Source: CAMDBL01 sp964498125 (lineage in GTDB: Bacteria; Pseudomonadota; Alphaproteobacteria; Rhizobiales; Hyphomicrobiaceae). From it: a DNA stretch of 41,048 nucleotides. A program made the position numbers and the translations under genes. Below are positions 25,390 through 34,221 of the stretch, piece after piece. Every line of letters begins with the position of its first letter. The stretch's first letter is position 1. Under the pieces are notes generated by a model. The model did not search any database, was not told where the DNA came from, and saw only the letters and a list, made by a program, of their open reading frames with translations. The stretch lies in contig CAZCGE010000053.1 in NCBI GenBank assembly GCA_964498125.1, positions 1-41,048 on the forward strand, given 5' to 3'.

Positions 25390-26304
25390 TCAACTCGGCG
25401 CCGCCTCCTGCGCCTTGTACCACTCGAAGATGCCCTGGCCGGTCATGAACACCACGCTTGGCTGCGACTTCAGCCAGGCCAGCATCTCCTCGAACAGGCC
25501 GATACGGTGGGCGGCGCCGCTGACATAGGGATGCACCGAGACGCACATGACGCGCGCTGAGTCCATCGCCACCGCCTCGCGCAGCAACGTAGCGAAATGC
25601 AGCTTGCAGCGTTCGATGAAGACGTGGCTCTCGTGCTGCGCCCCAACCATGACGGGAATGTCGTTCATTTCCGACGTGTACGGCATGGCAAGCAGTGGCC
25701 CATGCTTGGTGCGGCACCAGAATGGCAGGTCGTCCATGACGTAGTCGGCGAACCACGTGAAGCCCATCTCGGCGATGTAATCCATGGTGGCGAAAGTCTG
25801 GCCGCGCCCCGGCCCGAGCCAGCCCGATGGGAATTTTCCGAGGAAGGGCTGCATGACGGCGATAGTCTGCCGCATCATCGCCCGCTGATCCTCGATCTTG
25901 GCGATGTGCATCTGCTCGTAGCAGTGGGCGATGAATTCCCAGCCATGGTCCTGCATGGCGTGCGCCAGCCGCGGTCGGGTCTCGATCACCTTGGCGTTGA
26001 GGCAGACCGAGGGCTGAATACCGAGCCGCTTGAAGACATCGAGAAAGCGCCAGACGCCGACGCGCATGCCGTACTCGTGCCAGCCCCAGTTGGCGATGTC
26101 GGGCAGGAAGATCTGACCACCGGGCGGGTTTGAGACGGTGCGCGGCATCGGCTTGGTCACGTCCCATTCCTCGACGTTGGTCACCGGCCAGATGATGATG
26201 CGCTTGCCGTCCGGCAGCTTGAACCCTGGCCGGTCGACCATGGGTACGTCGTCGAACCGCTCGGCCGGCTTCATCGCCGCCGCTTCGTCCTTCGGGTCGG
26301 CCAT
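25390..26304 (-). CDS. NodB-type polysaccharide deacetylase family protein
   Basis: A 304-residue cytoplasmic protein of the polysaccharide deacetylase/PuuE group. IIIWPVTNVEEWDV, GWHEYGMRVGVWRFLDVFKRLGI, HGWEFIAHCYEQMHI and SVHPYVSGAAHRIGLFEE match non-canonical NodB-fold deacylases often annotated as chitin deacetylase or allantoinase (PuuE-like). The absence of a signal peptide argues for a small-molecule amide substrate rather than a polymer. AGAGG lies before the ATG. Its first 34 bases overlap the 3' end of the dedA gene, so the two are probably co-transcribed. Confidence 0.82.
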   Translation of the reverse strand: MADPKDEAAAMKPAERFDDVPMVDRPGFKLPDGKRIIIWPVTNVEEWDVTKPMPRTVSNPPGGQIFLPDIANWGWHEYGMRVGVWRFLDVFKRLGIQPSVCLNAKVIETRPRLAHAMQDHGWEFIAHCYEQMHIAKIEDQRAMMRQTIAVMQPFLGKFPSGWLGPGRGQTFATMDYIAEMGFTWFADYVMDDLPFWCRTKHGPLLAMPYTSEMNDIPVMVGAQHESHVFIERCKLHFATLLREAVAMDSARVMCVSVHPYVSGAAHRIGLFEEMLAWLKSQPSVVFMTGQGIFEWYKAQEAAPS

Positions 26305-27005
26305 GACTGCCTCTCGCTGTGTTCCGCGCGACGCTTGGTGGGTTTGTCGCGACTGTGGTGCCGCTGCCGTCCCGCGTCAATCGGCGGCGGCGGCGCGTCG
26401 ATCTTTTCGATCGTCTGCTCGAGCTTGCGACTGAGCAGCCAAGAGAGACCGAGGAATATGACAAGCATACCCACGCCGAGCCATGCGGACGCATCCCGCA
26501 TCACCTTTTCCGACAACCGACCAAAGCCGTAACCCGCCGACACCACGGCCACCGCCCATAGGCCGGCAGCGACGAAATTGAGCAGCAGAAACGTCGGCCA
26601 CGGCAGCTTCGAGACGCCGTAGGCAAAGCCCGCGACGCCGCGAATGCCGTGCGGGTAACGATGGCTCAGGATCATCCAGATGTGGTGCCGCTCGCTCAGC
26701 CGGGCGACGGTCAGCACGCCCTTTTGCAGCCGCGGAAAGCGCGAGAACAAAGACGCTCCATATCGCCGGCCAATCCAGAAGCGGACGACATCACCGGCAA
26801 AGCTGCCGAGCCAGCAGACGACGACCAGCACGGTGAAATTCAAAGCGCCCGAATGCGCGACATAGCCCGCCAGCAACGCCAGCAACAGGCTGTGCGAGGT
26901 GGCATAGGCAAACATCAGGCTGTAGATGGCATCGCCGTGCTGGCGGACGAGGTCGAGGAACGACGTGAGATCAGTAGGAAACAAACGCAAGCTCCCGTTG
27001 GCCAC
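26271..27005 (-). CDS. DedA/SNARE-associated family membrane protein
   Basis: A 244-residue inner-membrane protein of the DedA (VTT) family, whose members act in phospholipid or undecaprenyl-phosphate flipping and membrane homeostasis. Family features are GSFAGDVVRFWIGRRYG, the RYPHGIRGVAGFAYG loop and LPWPTFLLLNFVAAGLWAV. A basic, disordered tail (SRDKPTKRRAEHSER) follows the last helix. The start is unsure: GTG at 27005, or a TTG about six codons in with GGGAG before it. It is divergent from the acyl-CoA dehydrogenase and overlaps the downstream deacetylase gene by 34 bases. Confidence 0.85.
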   Translation of the reverse strand: MANGSLRLFPTDLTSFLDLVRQHGDAIYSLMFAYATSHSLLLALLAGYVAHSGALNFTVLVVVCWLGSFAGDVVRFWIGRRYGASLFSRFPRLQKGVLTVARLSERHHIWMILSHRYPHGIRGVAGFAYGVSKLPWPTFLLLNFVAAGLWAVAVVSAGYGFGRLSEKVMRDASAWLGVGMLVIFLGLSWLLSRKLEQTIEKIDAPPPPIDAGRQRHHSRDKPTKRRAEHSERQSWPTRRTKRRR

Positions 27006-27047
27006 GGCCTATCTGTCCATTGCCAGGAGTGCTGGCGATGGCTCGAA

Positions 27048-27093
27048 TGACACCTATGGGTTACATCTCGTCTTTGACACTTATAGGTGTCAA
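27048..27093. promoter_or_regulatory. Putative operator: repeated TGACACYTATRG boxes with inverted repeat
   Basis: TTGACAC (27074-27080) and GTGTCAA (27087-27093) are perfect inverted 7-mers around TTATAG. A direct related box, TGACACCTATGG, lies at 27048-27059. TTGACA also looks like a -35 element on both strands. The site is in the divergent region between dedA and the acyl-CoA dehydrogenase, 36 bases before the latter's ATG, so it is a good candidate for a dimeric regulator site. The regulator gene is not in the window. Confidence 0.5.
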
Positions 27094-27128
27094 CCGCGAC
27101 CGCTGACAAGATCGCACGAAAGCGCCCC

Positions 27129-28295
27129 ATGGACTTCACCGAAACCACCGACCACGCAGCGCTCCGGGCCGGGATCCGCGCCGCTGTCTCGCGCTTCGAC
27201 GACGCCTATTGGCTGGCGCGCGATGCCGACGGTGTATTCCCGCACGACTTCCATCGCGCGCTGGCCGACGCCGGCTGGCTCGGCATCACCATGCCGCCCG
27301 AATATGGCGGGGCGGGCCTCGGCGTGATGGAGGCCGCCCTGATGATGCACGAGGTGGCCTCGCACGGCGGCGGCATGGCGGCGGCCTCGTCCGTGCACAT
27401 CAATCTGTTCGGCCCACATCCCATCGTCGTCTACGGTACGGCCGAGCAGAAATCACGCTGGCTGCCGCGTCTCGCCGGCGGCGCCGACACGTGCTGTTTT
27501 GGCGTCACCGAGCCTGATGCCGGCCTCGACACCTCGGCGATCCGCACCTTCGCCACCAAGGTGGAGGGCGGCTATCGCGTCAAGGGCCAGAAGGTCTGGA
27601 CCTCGACGGCGCAGGTGGCCAACAAGATCATGCTGCTGGCGCGCACCACGCCGCGCGAGCAAGCGAGGAAGCCCAGCGACGGCATGACGATTTTCTACAC
27701 CGATCTCGACCGGTCGAGGATCGAGGTGCGCAAGATCGACAAGATGGGCCGGCACGCGGTCGACTCGAACGCCATCTTCATCGACGATCTGTTCGTGCCC
27801 GAAGCTGATCGGATCGGAACGGAGGGACGTGGCTTCCAGTTGCTGCTCGACAGCCTCAATCCCGAGCGTATCCTGATCGCCGCGGAAGCCATCGCCATTG
27901 GTCAAGACGCATTGCGCCGCGCCACAGCCTACGCCCGAGAGCGTCAGGTCTTCGGCCGGCCGATCGGTCAAAACCAGGGCATCCAGCATCCGCTGGCCGA
28001 GCGCTGGATGGAGCTGGAAGCCGCTTGGTTGATGACGATGAAAGCAGCGTCGCTGTACGACACCGGCCAGCCTTGCGGAGCGGAGGCGAACGCGGCGAAA
28101 TTCCTCGGCGCGCGTGCCGGTTATGACGCCTGCCTGACCGCGGTCATGACGCACGGCGGCTTTGGCTACGCCAAGGAATACCATGTCGAGCGCTTGCTCC
28201 GCGAGGTAATGATCACCCGCCTCGCCCCCGTCACCGAGCAGCTGATCGCGTGCTACATCGCCGAGCGCGTGCTGGGGCTGCCGAAGTCGTATTGA
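27129..28295 (+). CDS. Acyl-CoA dehydrogenase
   Basis: A 388-residue flavoenzyme that oxidises an acyl-CoA to the 2-enoyl-CoA, passing electrons to ETF. Motifs: ADAGWLGITMPPEYGGAGLG, CCFGVTEPDAGLDTSAI, KVWTSTAQVANKI, YARERQVFGRPIGQNQGIQ and, near the C-terminus, THGGFGYAKEYHVERLLREV. Substrate chain length or branching cannot be told. The ATG at 27129 is chosen over an in-frame GTG 14 codons upstream that lies inside the inverted repeat. It may act with the acyl-CoA ligase and thiolase elsewhere in the window, but is not in their operon. Confidence 0.9.
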   Translation: MDFTETTDHAALRAGIRAAVSRFDDAYWLARDADGVFPHDFHRALADAGWLGITMPPEYGGAGLGVMEAALMMHEVASHGGGMAAASSVHINLFGPHPIVVYGTAEQKSRWLPRLAGGADTCCFGVTEPDAGLDTSAIRTFATKVEGGYRVKGQKVWTSTAQVANKIMLLARTTPREQARKPSDGMTIFYTDLDRSRIEVRKIDKMGRHAVDSNAIFIDDLFVPEADRIGTEGRGFQLLLDSLNPERILIAAEAIAIGQDALRRATAYARERQVFGRPIGQNQGIQHPLAERWMELEAAWLMTMKAASLYDTGQPCGAEANAAKFLGARAGYDACLTAVMTHGGFGYAKEYHVERLLREVMITRLAPVTEQLIACYIAERVLGLPKSY

Positions 28296-28301
28296 GCGGC
28301 G

Positions 28302-29951
28302 TCAGAACACAAAGTCGACGGCGGAGAGCGAAGCGGCCAGGATACCGGGCCCCTTGACGGTGATGAAGACTGTGGGGTCGGCGACCAAGGCGACCTGCGC
28401 GCCACCAGCAACGTCCGTGATCGTCAGGCTGGCGATCCCCGTTACGGGATCAGGGCCTCCCGTCAGGGCTGCCGTCAGACCACTGAGGTCGATGACATCC
28501 AGGCCATCCTCGAAGTCCATGATCGTATCGGTGCCAAGGTTGGCGAGCGTCACCGGACCAGTGAAGGCATAAATGTCGTAGCCGAAGCCGCCGGTCAGGG
28601 TATCGCTGCCGGCTCCGCCATTCAGCACATCTGAGCCGTAGTCGCCAAACAACTGATCGATGCCGGCGCCGCCCAGCAGGTGATCTGCATTATTGCCGCC
28701 GCGCAGCGTGTCGTTGCCGCCGAGCCCCGAGAGATAGTCGGCGCCGCCCTGCCCCTGCAGGATGTTGCTGACGGCGCTGCCGACAATGCGATCGGAATAG
28801 TCCGTGCCGAGCACGTTCTCGATAGAGATCAGCGTGTCGACGGTCTTGAAGCCGTCGCGCGCAATACCGGTGCCGAGGACGCTGGGCGTGAGGTTCACGC
28901 GCACGCCGAAAGTGGCAAGGCCCGCCGCGTCGCCAAATCCCTCGTCGAGATCGTAGCGCACACCGTCGTTGCCTAGGCCGCCGTCGAGTATGTCGGCACC
29001 CTTGAGGCCCGTGAAGGTATTGTCCGCGCCGTTACCGCGGATCTCGTCGCTGAACATCGTGCCAGACACGCGCTCGATGTTGATCAGGGTATCGATGTTA
29101 CCGAACGTGTCTCGCCCGGTGCCCTGTGTCGCCGACGTCGCGTCGAGATCGACGATGACGCCCAGCGAGCCCGTCTCGCGGTCGTAGCGCACCTCATCAG
29201 AAACGCCGCCGCGTCCATTGATCAAGTCAGCAGCATTGCCGCCGGTGAAGATCTCATAGCGGGTCGTGCTGCTGCCGAGCATTATGTCGGCGCGCGCGGT
29301 GCCGATGATGTGCTCGATGCCCTTCAACGTGTCGAGCTTGCCGAAGGTATCCTTGACCTGACCCGTGATAAGGTCGAAGTCGACGGTGATGCCCTGAAGA
29401 CCTGTCTCGCGCGAGTAGTCGACGGTGTCGTAGTCGGTCAATGCCAGATTGTTGGCCAGCACGCCGGTGTGCGGTCCGCCGATGATCAAGTCGGCACCGT
29501 TGTGGCCGACGAACACGTCGTTGCCGAGCCCGCCGCGCAGGATGTCATTGAGGTTGCCCCCGATGATTTCGTCATTCATGACGGAGCCCGTTACATTCCA
29601 GGCGTTGGTCATGAGCAGGGCACGGAACGGCGCTTCGTTGCCTCCATCCAGGGCGATACTGGCAGCAGCGACCACGGCAGCCGTGAAGCCGGTGAGCCCC
29701 CGCATCGACCAGAGCAGTGAGCCCTCGAAGCCGATATAATCGACGCCGGTGATGGTCCCGGCGGTCAAATTTCCGGCCAAATCGAAGGTCAGCCCGGTGC
29801 CGAAAATGGTAATTCCAGCGGACCCGTCGCCCGGATACTTGAATACCGCCGACTTTGCGTCGAGCGAGACAGAGACCAAAGCAGTGTTCTTCACCGCGTC
29901 GAACAGATCAAACAGAAAAAAACCGCCGACCGGAACCGTCAAAGTCGCCAT
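28302..29951 (-). CDS. RTX-type (hemolysin calcium-binding repeat) secreted protein
   Basis: A 549-residue acidic protein. Residues 1-110 have no recognised fold. The rest is rich in calcium-binding nonapeptides of type GGxGxDxLx (GGLGNDVFVG, GGNDTLRGGNNADHLLGG, GGAGSDTLTGGFGYDIYAF). Interleaved is a module present three times (VDFDLITGQVKDTFGKLDTL, VDLDATSATQGTGRDTFG, VRVNLTPSVLGTGIARDGF), each followed by IExVxGTxxxDxIxG. Such proteins leave by type I secretion through a C-terminal uncleaved signal; no ABC exporter is nearby. The start at 29951 has a GGGGG run about eight bases before it; a GTG five codons upstream is possible. No enzymatic domain was seen. Confidence 0.85.
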   Translation of the reverse strand: MATLTVPVGGFFLFDLFDAVKNTALVSVSLDAKSAVFKYPGDGSAGITIFGTGLTFDLAGNLTAGTITGVDYIGFEGSLLWSMRGLTGFTAAVVAAASIALDGGNEAPFRALLMTNAWNVTGSVMNDEIIGGNLNDILRGGLGNDVFVGHNGADLIIGGPHTGVLANNLALTDYDTVDYSRETGLQGITVDFDLITGQVKDTFGKLDTLKGIEHIIGTARADIMLGSSTTRYEIFTGGNAADLINGRGGVSDEVRYDRETGSLGVIVDLDATSATQGTGRDTFGNIDTLINIERVSGTMFSDEIRGNGADNTFTGLKGADILDGGLGNDGVRYDLDEGFGDAAGLATFGVRVNLTPSVLGTGIARDGFKTVDTLISIENVLGTDYSDRIVGSAVSNILQGQGGADYLSGLGGNDTLRGGNNADHLLGGAGIDQLFGDYGSDVLNGGAGSDTLTGGFGYDIYAFTGPVTLANLGTDTIMDFEDGLDVIDLSGLTAALTGGPDPVTGIASLTITDVAGGAQVALVADPTVFITVKGPGILAASLSAVDFVF

Positions 29952-30091
29952 GATAATTGCCCCCACGAATCAGTCATTCTCATGCTGAACGGTTGGGAAC
30001 CGCGGGACTCGACGGCAACACAAATAGTGAGGATTTCGACTTATTCTGTGGGCGTGTGGCAGCAAATCAAAGCGCCAAAAAATGGCAGCCC

Positions 30092-30988
30092 TCACTCCAA
30101 CCCCGCCGCGCCCGCCTCGAGCCCGGCCATGACCCGCGCCGCTTCCAGCGTGTTGGCGAGCAGGCAGGCGATGGTCATCGGCCCGACGCCGCCGGGCACC
30201 GGCGTGATGGCGCCGGCCACCGCGCACGCCTCGGCAAAGGCGACATCACCGACCAGCCGTGACTTGCCGTCGCCGGCCGGCACGCGGTTGATGCCGACAT
30301 CGATGACAACGGCGCCGGGCTTGATCCAGTCGCCGCGCACGAACTCCGGGCGGCCGACCGCGGCCACCACCAGATCGGCGCGGCGCACCACGGCCGGCAG
30401 ATCGCGCGTGCGCGAATGGGCGATGGTGACGGTGCAGTCCTCCTTGAGCAGCAGCTGCGCCATCGGCTTGCCGACGATGTTCGAGCGGCCGATCACCACC
30501 GCCTCGAGCCCCTTGAGATCAGCCCGCACAGTCTTGGCCAGAATCAGGCAGCCGGTCGGCGTGCAGGGCGCCAGCGCCGGCTGACCGGAAGCGAGGCGAC
30601 CGACGTTAACGGGATGGAAACCGTCGACATCCTTGATCGGATCGATCGCCTCGATCACCTTGCCGGGGTCGATCCGCGGCGGCAGCGGCAATTGCACCAG
30701 GATGCCGTGCACATTGCCGTCTCGGTTGAGATCACCGATCAATTCGAGGAGCGCCGCTTCGGCAACCGTCGCTGGCAGCTTGTGCTCGATCGAGCGCATG
30801 CCGGCAGACTTGGTCGCTTCGCCCTTGTTGCGCACATAGACCTGGCTGGCGGGATCCTCGCCGACCAACACCACGGCCAGCCCTGGCGTCACACCGTGCT
30901 CGCGCCTCAGCCGCGCCACACCGGCCGCCACCTTGGCCCGCACGTCCGCCGCCACGGCCTTGCCGTCGATCACCTGTGCTGCTGCCAT
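30092..30988 (-). CDS. folD: Bifunctional methylenetetrahydrofolate dehydrogenase/cyclohydrolase FolD
   Basis: A 298-residue enzyme interconverting 5,10-methylene-THF, methenyl-THF and 10-formyl-THF. Conserved signatures: YVRNKGEATKSAG (catalytic Lys), GILVQLPLPP, KDVDGFHPVNVGRL, the NADP loop GRSNIVGKPM and TPVPGGVGPMT. Length is normal. It is the last gene of the conserved alphaproteobacterial yggT-DUF167-folD run and starts three bases after the DUF167 gene ends, so it is likely co-transcribed with it. Confidence 0.96.
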   Translation of the reverse strand: MAAAQVIDGKAVAADVRAKVAAGVARLRREHGVTPGLAVVLVGEDPASQVYVRNKGEATKSAGMRSIEHKLPATVAEAALLELIGDLNRDGNVHGILVQLPLPPRIDPGKVIEAIDPIKDVDGFHPVNVGRLASGQPALAPCTPTGCLILAKTVRADLKGLEAVVIGRSNIVGKPMAQLLLKEDCTVTIAHSRTRDLPAVVRRADLVVAAVGRPEFVRGDWIKPGAVVIDVGINRVPAGDGKSRLVGDVAFAEACAVAGAITPVPGGVGPMTIACLLANTLEAARVMAGLEAGAAGLE

Positions 30989-30991
30989 GGA

Positions 30992-31336
30992 TCAGTCATC
31001 CTTTTGAGCCGCGAAACCGGCAAGTCGGGCTGCCAGGGTCGCTTCGAGGGCCGCGACATCGCCGACGATCGACAGGCTCTTGATGCGCGATTTCGCCCCC
31101 GCCGCCAATGTGACGGATCGCTTGGCCACGCCCAGCCAGTCGGCAACCAGGGCAATAACGGCGGCATTGGCCGCGCCATCCTCGGGCACCGCCCTGACCC
31201 TGGCGTTGAAGGCCGGCCCGTCCGCTGTCATCGCAGTGCCGGAGACGGCCTCACGCGTCGACTTGGGCGTGACACGCACACGCAGCACGACACTGGTCGT
31301 CTCCACGCGCCATGGGCGTGTGGCGCTGGCGCGCAT
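30992..31336 (-). CDS. DUF167 (YggU) family protein
   Basis: A 114-residue DUF167 protein, function unknown. It shows LRVRVTPKSTREAVSG, FNARVRAVPEDGAANAAVIAL and KRSVTLAAGAKSRIKSLSI, the usual conserved blocks. The start at 31336 (ATG) follows the yggT stop by two bases; a TTG two codons earlier would overlap it. It lies directly between yggT and folD, an arrangement common in the class. Confidence 0.9.
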   Translation of the reverse strand: MRASATRPWRVETTSVVLRVRVTPKSTREAVSGTAMTADGPAFNARVRAVPEDGAANAAVIALVADWLGVAKRSVTLAAGAKSRIKSLSIVGDVAALEATLAARLAGFAAQKDD

Positions 31337-31338
31337 GA

Positions 31339-31656
31339 TCAAGCGAGCGCTGGTCGAATCCAGCCGAAGATGACCACTTCGCGCAAGAAATATTCGAGGA
31401 AGAACAACAAGATCAGCAGAGCGATGGGCGATATGTCGAGGCCGCCCAGGTCAGGCAAGGTGCGCCGGATCGGGCGCAGCAGCGGCTCGGTCAGACGATT
31501 GAGCGCGATGCCGATGGTGCGCACAAATTGATTGTGTGGATTGACGACATTGAAGCCGATAAGCCAGCTGTAAATGACAGCACCGATGACGACATAGAAG
31601 TACAGCCTGAACACGGTGGCCAGGATCAGGTCGACGAAGTTGAGGGTCGGGATCAT
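31339..31656 (-). CDS. yggT: YggT family membrane protein
   Basis: A 105-residue protein with two long hydrophobic segments (about 8-35 and 76-95) and the central YggT signature TEPLLRPIRRTLPDLGGLDISPIALL. Members are implicated in osmotic stress and in placing the division or cell envelope machinery, but the molecular role is unsettled. The start at 31656 gives the usual family length; the frame stays open far upstream without similarity. It is the first gene of the yggT-DUF167-folD run and is divergent from the DUF2948 gene. Confidence 0.92.
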   Translation of the reverse strand: MIPTLNFVDLILATVFRLYFYVVIGAVIYSWLIGFNVVNPHNQFVRTIGIALNRLTEPLLRPIRRTLPDLGGLDISPIALLILLFFLEYFLREVVIFGWIRPALA

Positions 31657-31905
31657 TGAATGGTCCACTTCGTTGGGCTCTGGCAGGTGTAAACGTCGCG
31701 GCGAATCGGGGCAAGTGGGCCGTTTCGCGTACACACGGCGAACTTCGCGGGCGTGCATGCAACCCGAAGCGGCCGTGATCCAGGCGCCAGGCGTATGTTG
31801 CACGCTGCAGGGCCAGCCGATATCACTCGGGCACCCGTGACCCTGATGCCCCATGACTGTCATGCCCTCAGATCGCCGCACCACCACGTTGGACCTATTC
31901 CAGAG

Positions 31906-32382
31906 ATGACCGATCTCAAACTCATCGCCTTGGACGCCGAGGACCTGGCCGTGTTGTCCGCCAACCTGCAGGATGCGGTGTTGCGCGTCGCCGACATCGC
32001 CTATCTCAAGCGTGAGAAGCGATTTGCCGCGATTGCCAATCGTTTCGACTGGTCGATCGAGACTGCGGCAGGTGGCAAGCGCCGCCGCCCGCGACACGTG
32101 CGCCGGCGCTGTGGCCTGCGATTCGAGCGTGTCCTGGCGGCCCAGACCACCGGCTTCGACCCAAATGCCAAAGATGCAGTGTTGAGCCTGCTCGCCATTG
32201 ACTTCAATCCAAAGGGTGCGCCCGAAGATCCGGAAGGTTATGTCACGCTGCTGTTTTCGGGCGGCGCCGCTGTCCGCCTCACGGTCGAATGCATCGAAGC
32301 CGAGTTGAAGGATCTGGGCGCTGCCTGGCGTACCCGTACCAAGCCGAGCCATCCCGGCGAGGAACCGCCCGCAAGCGCCTGA
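31906..32382 (+). CDS. DUF2948 family protein
   Basis: A 158-residue protein of the alphaproteobacterial DUF2948 family. LKLIALDAEDLAVLSANLQDA, VADIAYLKREKRFAAIANRFDW and LTVECIEAELKDLG are the conserved parts; the function is unknown. The start at 31906 fits the family N-terminus. The basic cluster KRRRPRHVRRR in the middle is notable. It precedes hisD by 15 bases, the standard neighbour in the class, and probably shares its transcript. Confidence 0.88.
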   Translation: MTDLKLIALDAEDLAVLSANLQDAVLRVADIAYLKREKRFAAIANRFDWSIETAAGGKRRRPRHVRRRCGLRFERVLAAQTTGFDPNAKDAVLSLLAIDFNPKGAPEDPEGYVTLLFSGGAAVRLTVECIEAELKDLGAAWRTRTKPSHPGEEPPASA

Positions 32383-32397
32383 CAAAGGACCTCCGCC

Positions 32398-33714
32398 ATG
32401 CCCCAGCGTCTGTCGACCCTGGATCGGGATTTCGAACAGCGGTTCGCGGCATTCCTCGATCAGAAACGCGAAATCTCCGCCGACGTCGATGCCGCCGTGG
32501 CCGCGATCATTGCCGATGTGCGCCAACGGGGTGACATGGCTCTGATCGAGCTGACACAGCGCTTCGATGGCTTCGATCTCGCCCAGGCTGGCATGCGGAT
32601 CGCGACCGCCGAGATCGACGCGGCGGCGGCATGCTGCCAGCCCGACACGCTCGCCGCCCTGACGCTCGCCCGCGACCGCATCCTGTCCCACCACCAGCGC
32701 CAGATGCCGTGTGATGAGCGCTATCGCGACGCTCTCGGGGTCGAGCTCGGCACGCGTTGGACAGCCGTCGAGTCGGTCGGACTGTATGTGCCCGGTGGGC
32801 TGGCCTCGTATCCAAGCTCAGTCCTGATGAACGCTGTTCCCGCCAAGGTGGCGGGCGTGCCGCGCATTGTCATGGTGGTGCCGGCCTCGCGCGGCGTGAT
32901 CAATCCATTGGTGCTGGCCGCGGCCCGCCTTGCCGGTGTCGAGGAGATCTACCGCATCGGCGGCGCGCAAGCCGTGGCGGCGCTGGCCTACGGCACCCCT
33001 ACGATCAAGCCCGTGGTCAAGATCGTCGGGCCGGGCAATGCCTACGTCGCCGCCGCCAAGCGGCAGGTCTTCGGCACCGTCGGCATCGACTCGATCGCCG
33101 GCCCGTCCGAGGTGCTGATCATCGCCGACGGCGACAACGATCCGCAATGGATCGCCGCCGACCTGTTGGCGCAGGCCGAGCACGACACCGCGGCCCAGTC
33201 GATCCTGATGACCGACGACGCCGCCTTCGCCGACGCCGTCGCCGCCGCGGTTTCGCACCAGCTCGCGACCTTGCCGCGCGGCAATATCGCCGGCGAGAGC
33301 TGGAGCACGTTCGGCGCCATCATCCGGCTCGGCTCGCTGTCCGAAGCTGCCGCGCTGGCTGATCGCATTGCCGCCGAGCACGTCGAGATCGCCGTCGCCG
33401 ATGCCGAAGGCATGGCCGGCCAAATCCGCAATGCGGGCGCCATCTTCCTCGGCAGCCACACGCCCGAGGTGATCGGCGACTACGTGGCCGGCTGCAACCA
33501 TGTGCTGCCGACGGCGCGCAGCGCCCGCTTCTCCTCCGGGCTCGGCGTCCTGGATTTCATGAAGCGGACCTCGATCCTGAAGCTCGATGCGGCGAGCCTG
33601 GCGGCGCTGGCGCCCGCGGCAATGACGCTGGCACGGGCCGAGGGATTGGATGCGCATCGCCGTTCTGTCGACGTGCGGATCACCGGCAGAACTGGCGACG
33701 AGGCTGGGTCATGA
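32398..33714 (+). CDS. hisD: Histidinol dehydrogenase
   Basis: A 438-residue zinc enzyme catalysing the last two steps of histidine synthesis, L-histidinol to L-histidine with two NAD. Conserved blocks: GLYVPGGLASYPSSVLM, KIVGPGNAYVAAAKRQVFG, DSIAGPSEVLIIAD, AEHDTAAQS (zinc site), IAAEHVEI and NHVLPTARSARFSSGL. Full length and intact. AAAGGA precedes the ATG. Its stop overlaps the UPF0262 start (ATGA), so the genes are coupled. No other his gene is in the window, as is usual for this alphaproteobacterial location. Confidence 0.97.
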   Translation: MPQRLSTLDRDFEQRFAAFLDQKREISADVDAAVAAIIADVRQRGDMALIELTQRFDGFDLAQAGMRIATAEIDAAAACCQPDTLAALTLARDRILSHHQRQMPCDERYRDALGVELGTRWTAVESVGLYVPGGLASYPSSVLMNAVPAKVAGVPRIVMVVPASRGVINPLVLAAARLAGVEEIYRIGGAQAVAALAYGTPTIKPVVKIVGPGNAYVAAAKRQVFGTVGIDSIAGPSEVLIIADGDNDPQWIAADLLAQAEHDTAAQSILMTDDAAFADAVAAAVSHQLATLPRGNIAGESWSTFGAIIRLGSLSEAAALADRIAAEHVEIAVADAEGMAGQIRNAGAIFLGSHTPEVIGDYVAGCNHVLPTARSARFSSGLGVLDFMKRTSILKLDAASLAALAPAAMTLARAEGLDAHRRSVDVRITGRTGDEAGS

Positions 33715-34217
33715 CCGACGATCCGACTCCGGAGGACCGCGATCCAGCAAACCCCGATCGACTGACCGCCATTACCCTGGACGAAAACTCGATCCGTCGC
33801 TCCAGCCCGTCCATCGAGCATGAGCGCGAGGTGGCGATCTACGACATTCTGGACGCCAATTCGTTCGCCCTGGTCGGACGCGGCGATGGACCTTATACGC
33901 TGCATCTGGCGGTTGCCGAGGACCGGCTGGTGCTGACCGTCGGCAATGCCAGCACTGAGATGTTGGTGACACACGTCTTGTCGCTGTCGCCGCTGCGCCG
34001 CATCGTGCGCGACTATTTCATCGTCTGCGAGACCTACTACCAGGCGATCCGCACCGCGCCGCCGTCCAGGATCCAGGCCATCGACATGGGCCGGCGCGGC
34101 CTGCACGACGAGGGCAGCCGGCTGCTCGCCGAGCGCCTCGACGGCAAGATCAGCCTCGACCATATGACGGCGCGACGACTGTTCACACTGATTTGCGCCT
34201 TGCATTGGAAAGGCTGA
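33711..34217 (+). CDS. UPF0262 family protein
   Basis: A 168-residue member of UPF0262, a conserved alphaproteobacterial family without known function. Recognised by LTAITLDENSI, EHEREVAIYDILDANSF, YTLHLAVAEDRLVLTVG, LSPLRRIVRDYFIVCETYY and RRGLHDEGSRLLAERL. It overlaps hisD by four bases and is followed four bases after its stop by the phosphatase gene; DUF2948-hisD-UPF0262-phosphatase is a conserved order. Confidence 0.93.
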   Translation: MTDDPTPEDRDPANPDRLTAITLDENSIRRSSPSIEHEREVAIYDILDANSFALVGRGDGPYTLHLAVAEDRLVLTVGNASTEMLVTHVLSLSPLRRIVRDYFIVCETYYQAIRTAPPSRIQAIDMGRRGLHDEGSRLLAERLDGKISLDHMTARRLFTLICALHWKG

Positions 34218-34221
34218 CGGT

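Noticed and set aside
32383..32694. Upstream extension of the yggT frame across DUF2948 and into hisD
   Set aside because: The frame is antisense to real genes; the YggT family begins at the ATG at 31656.
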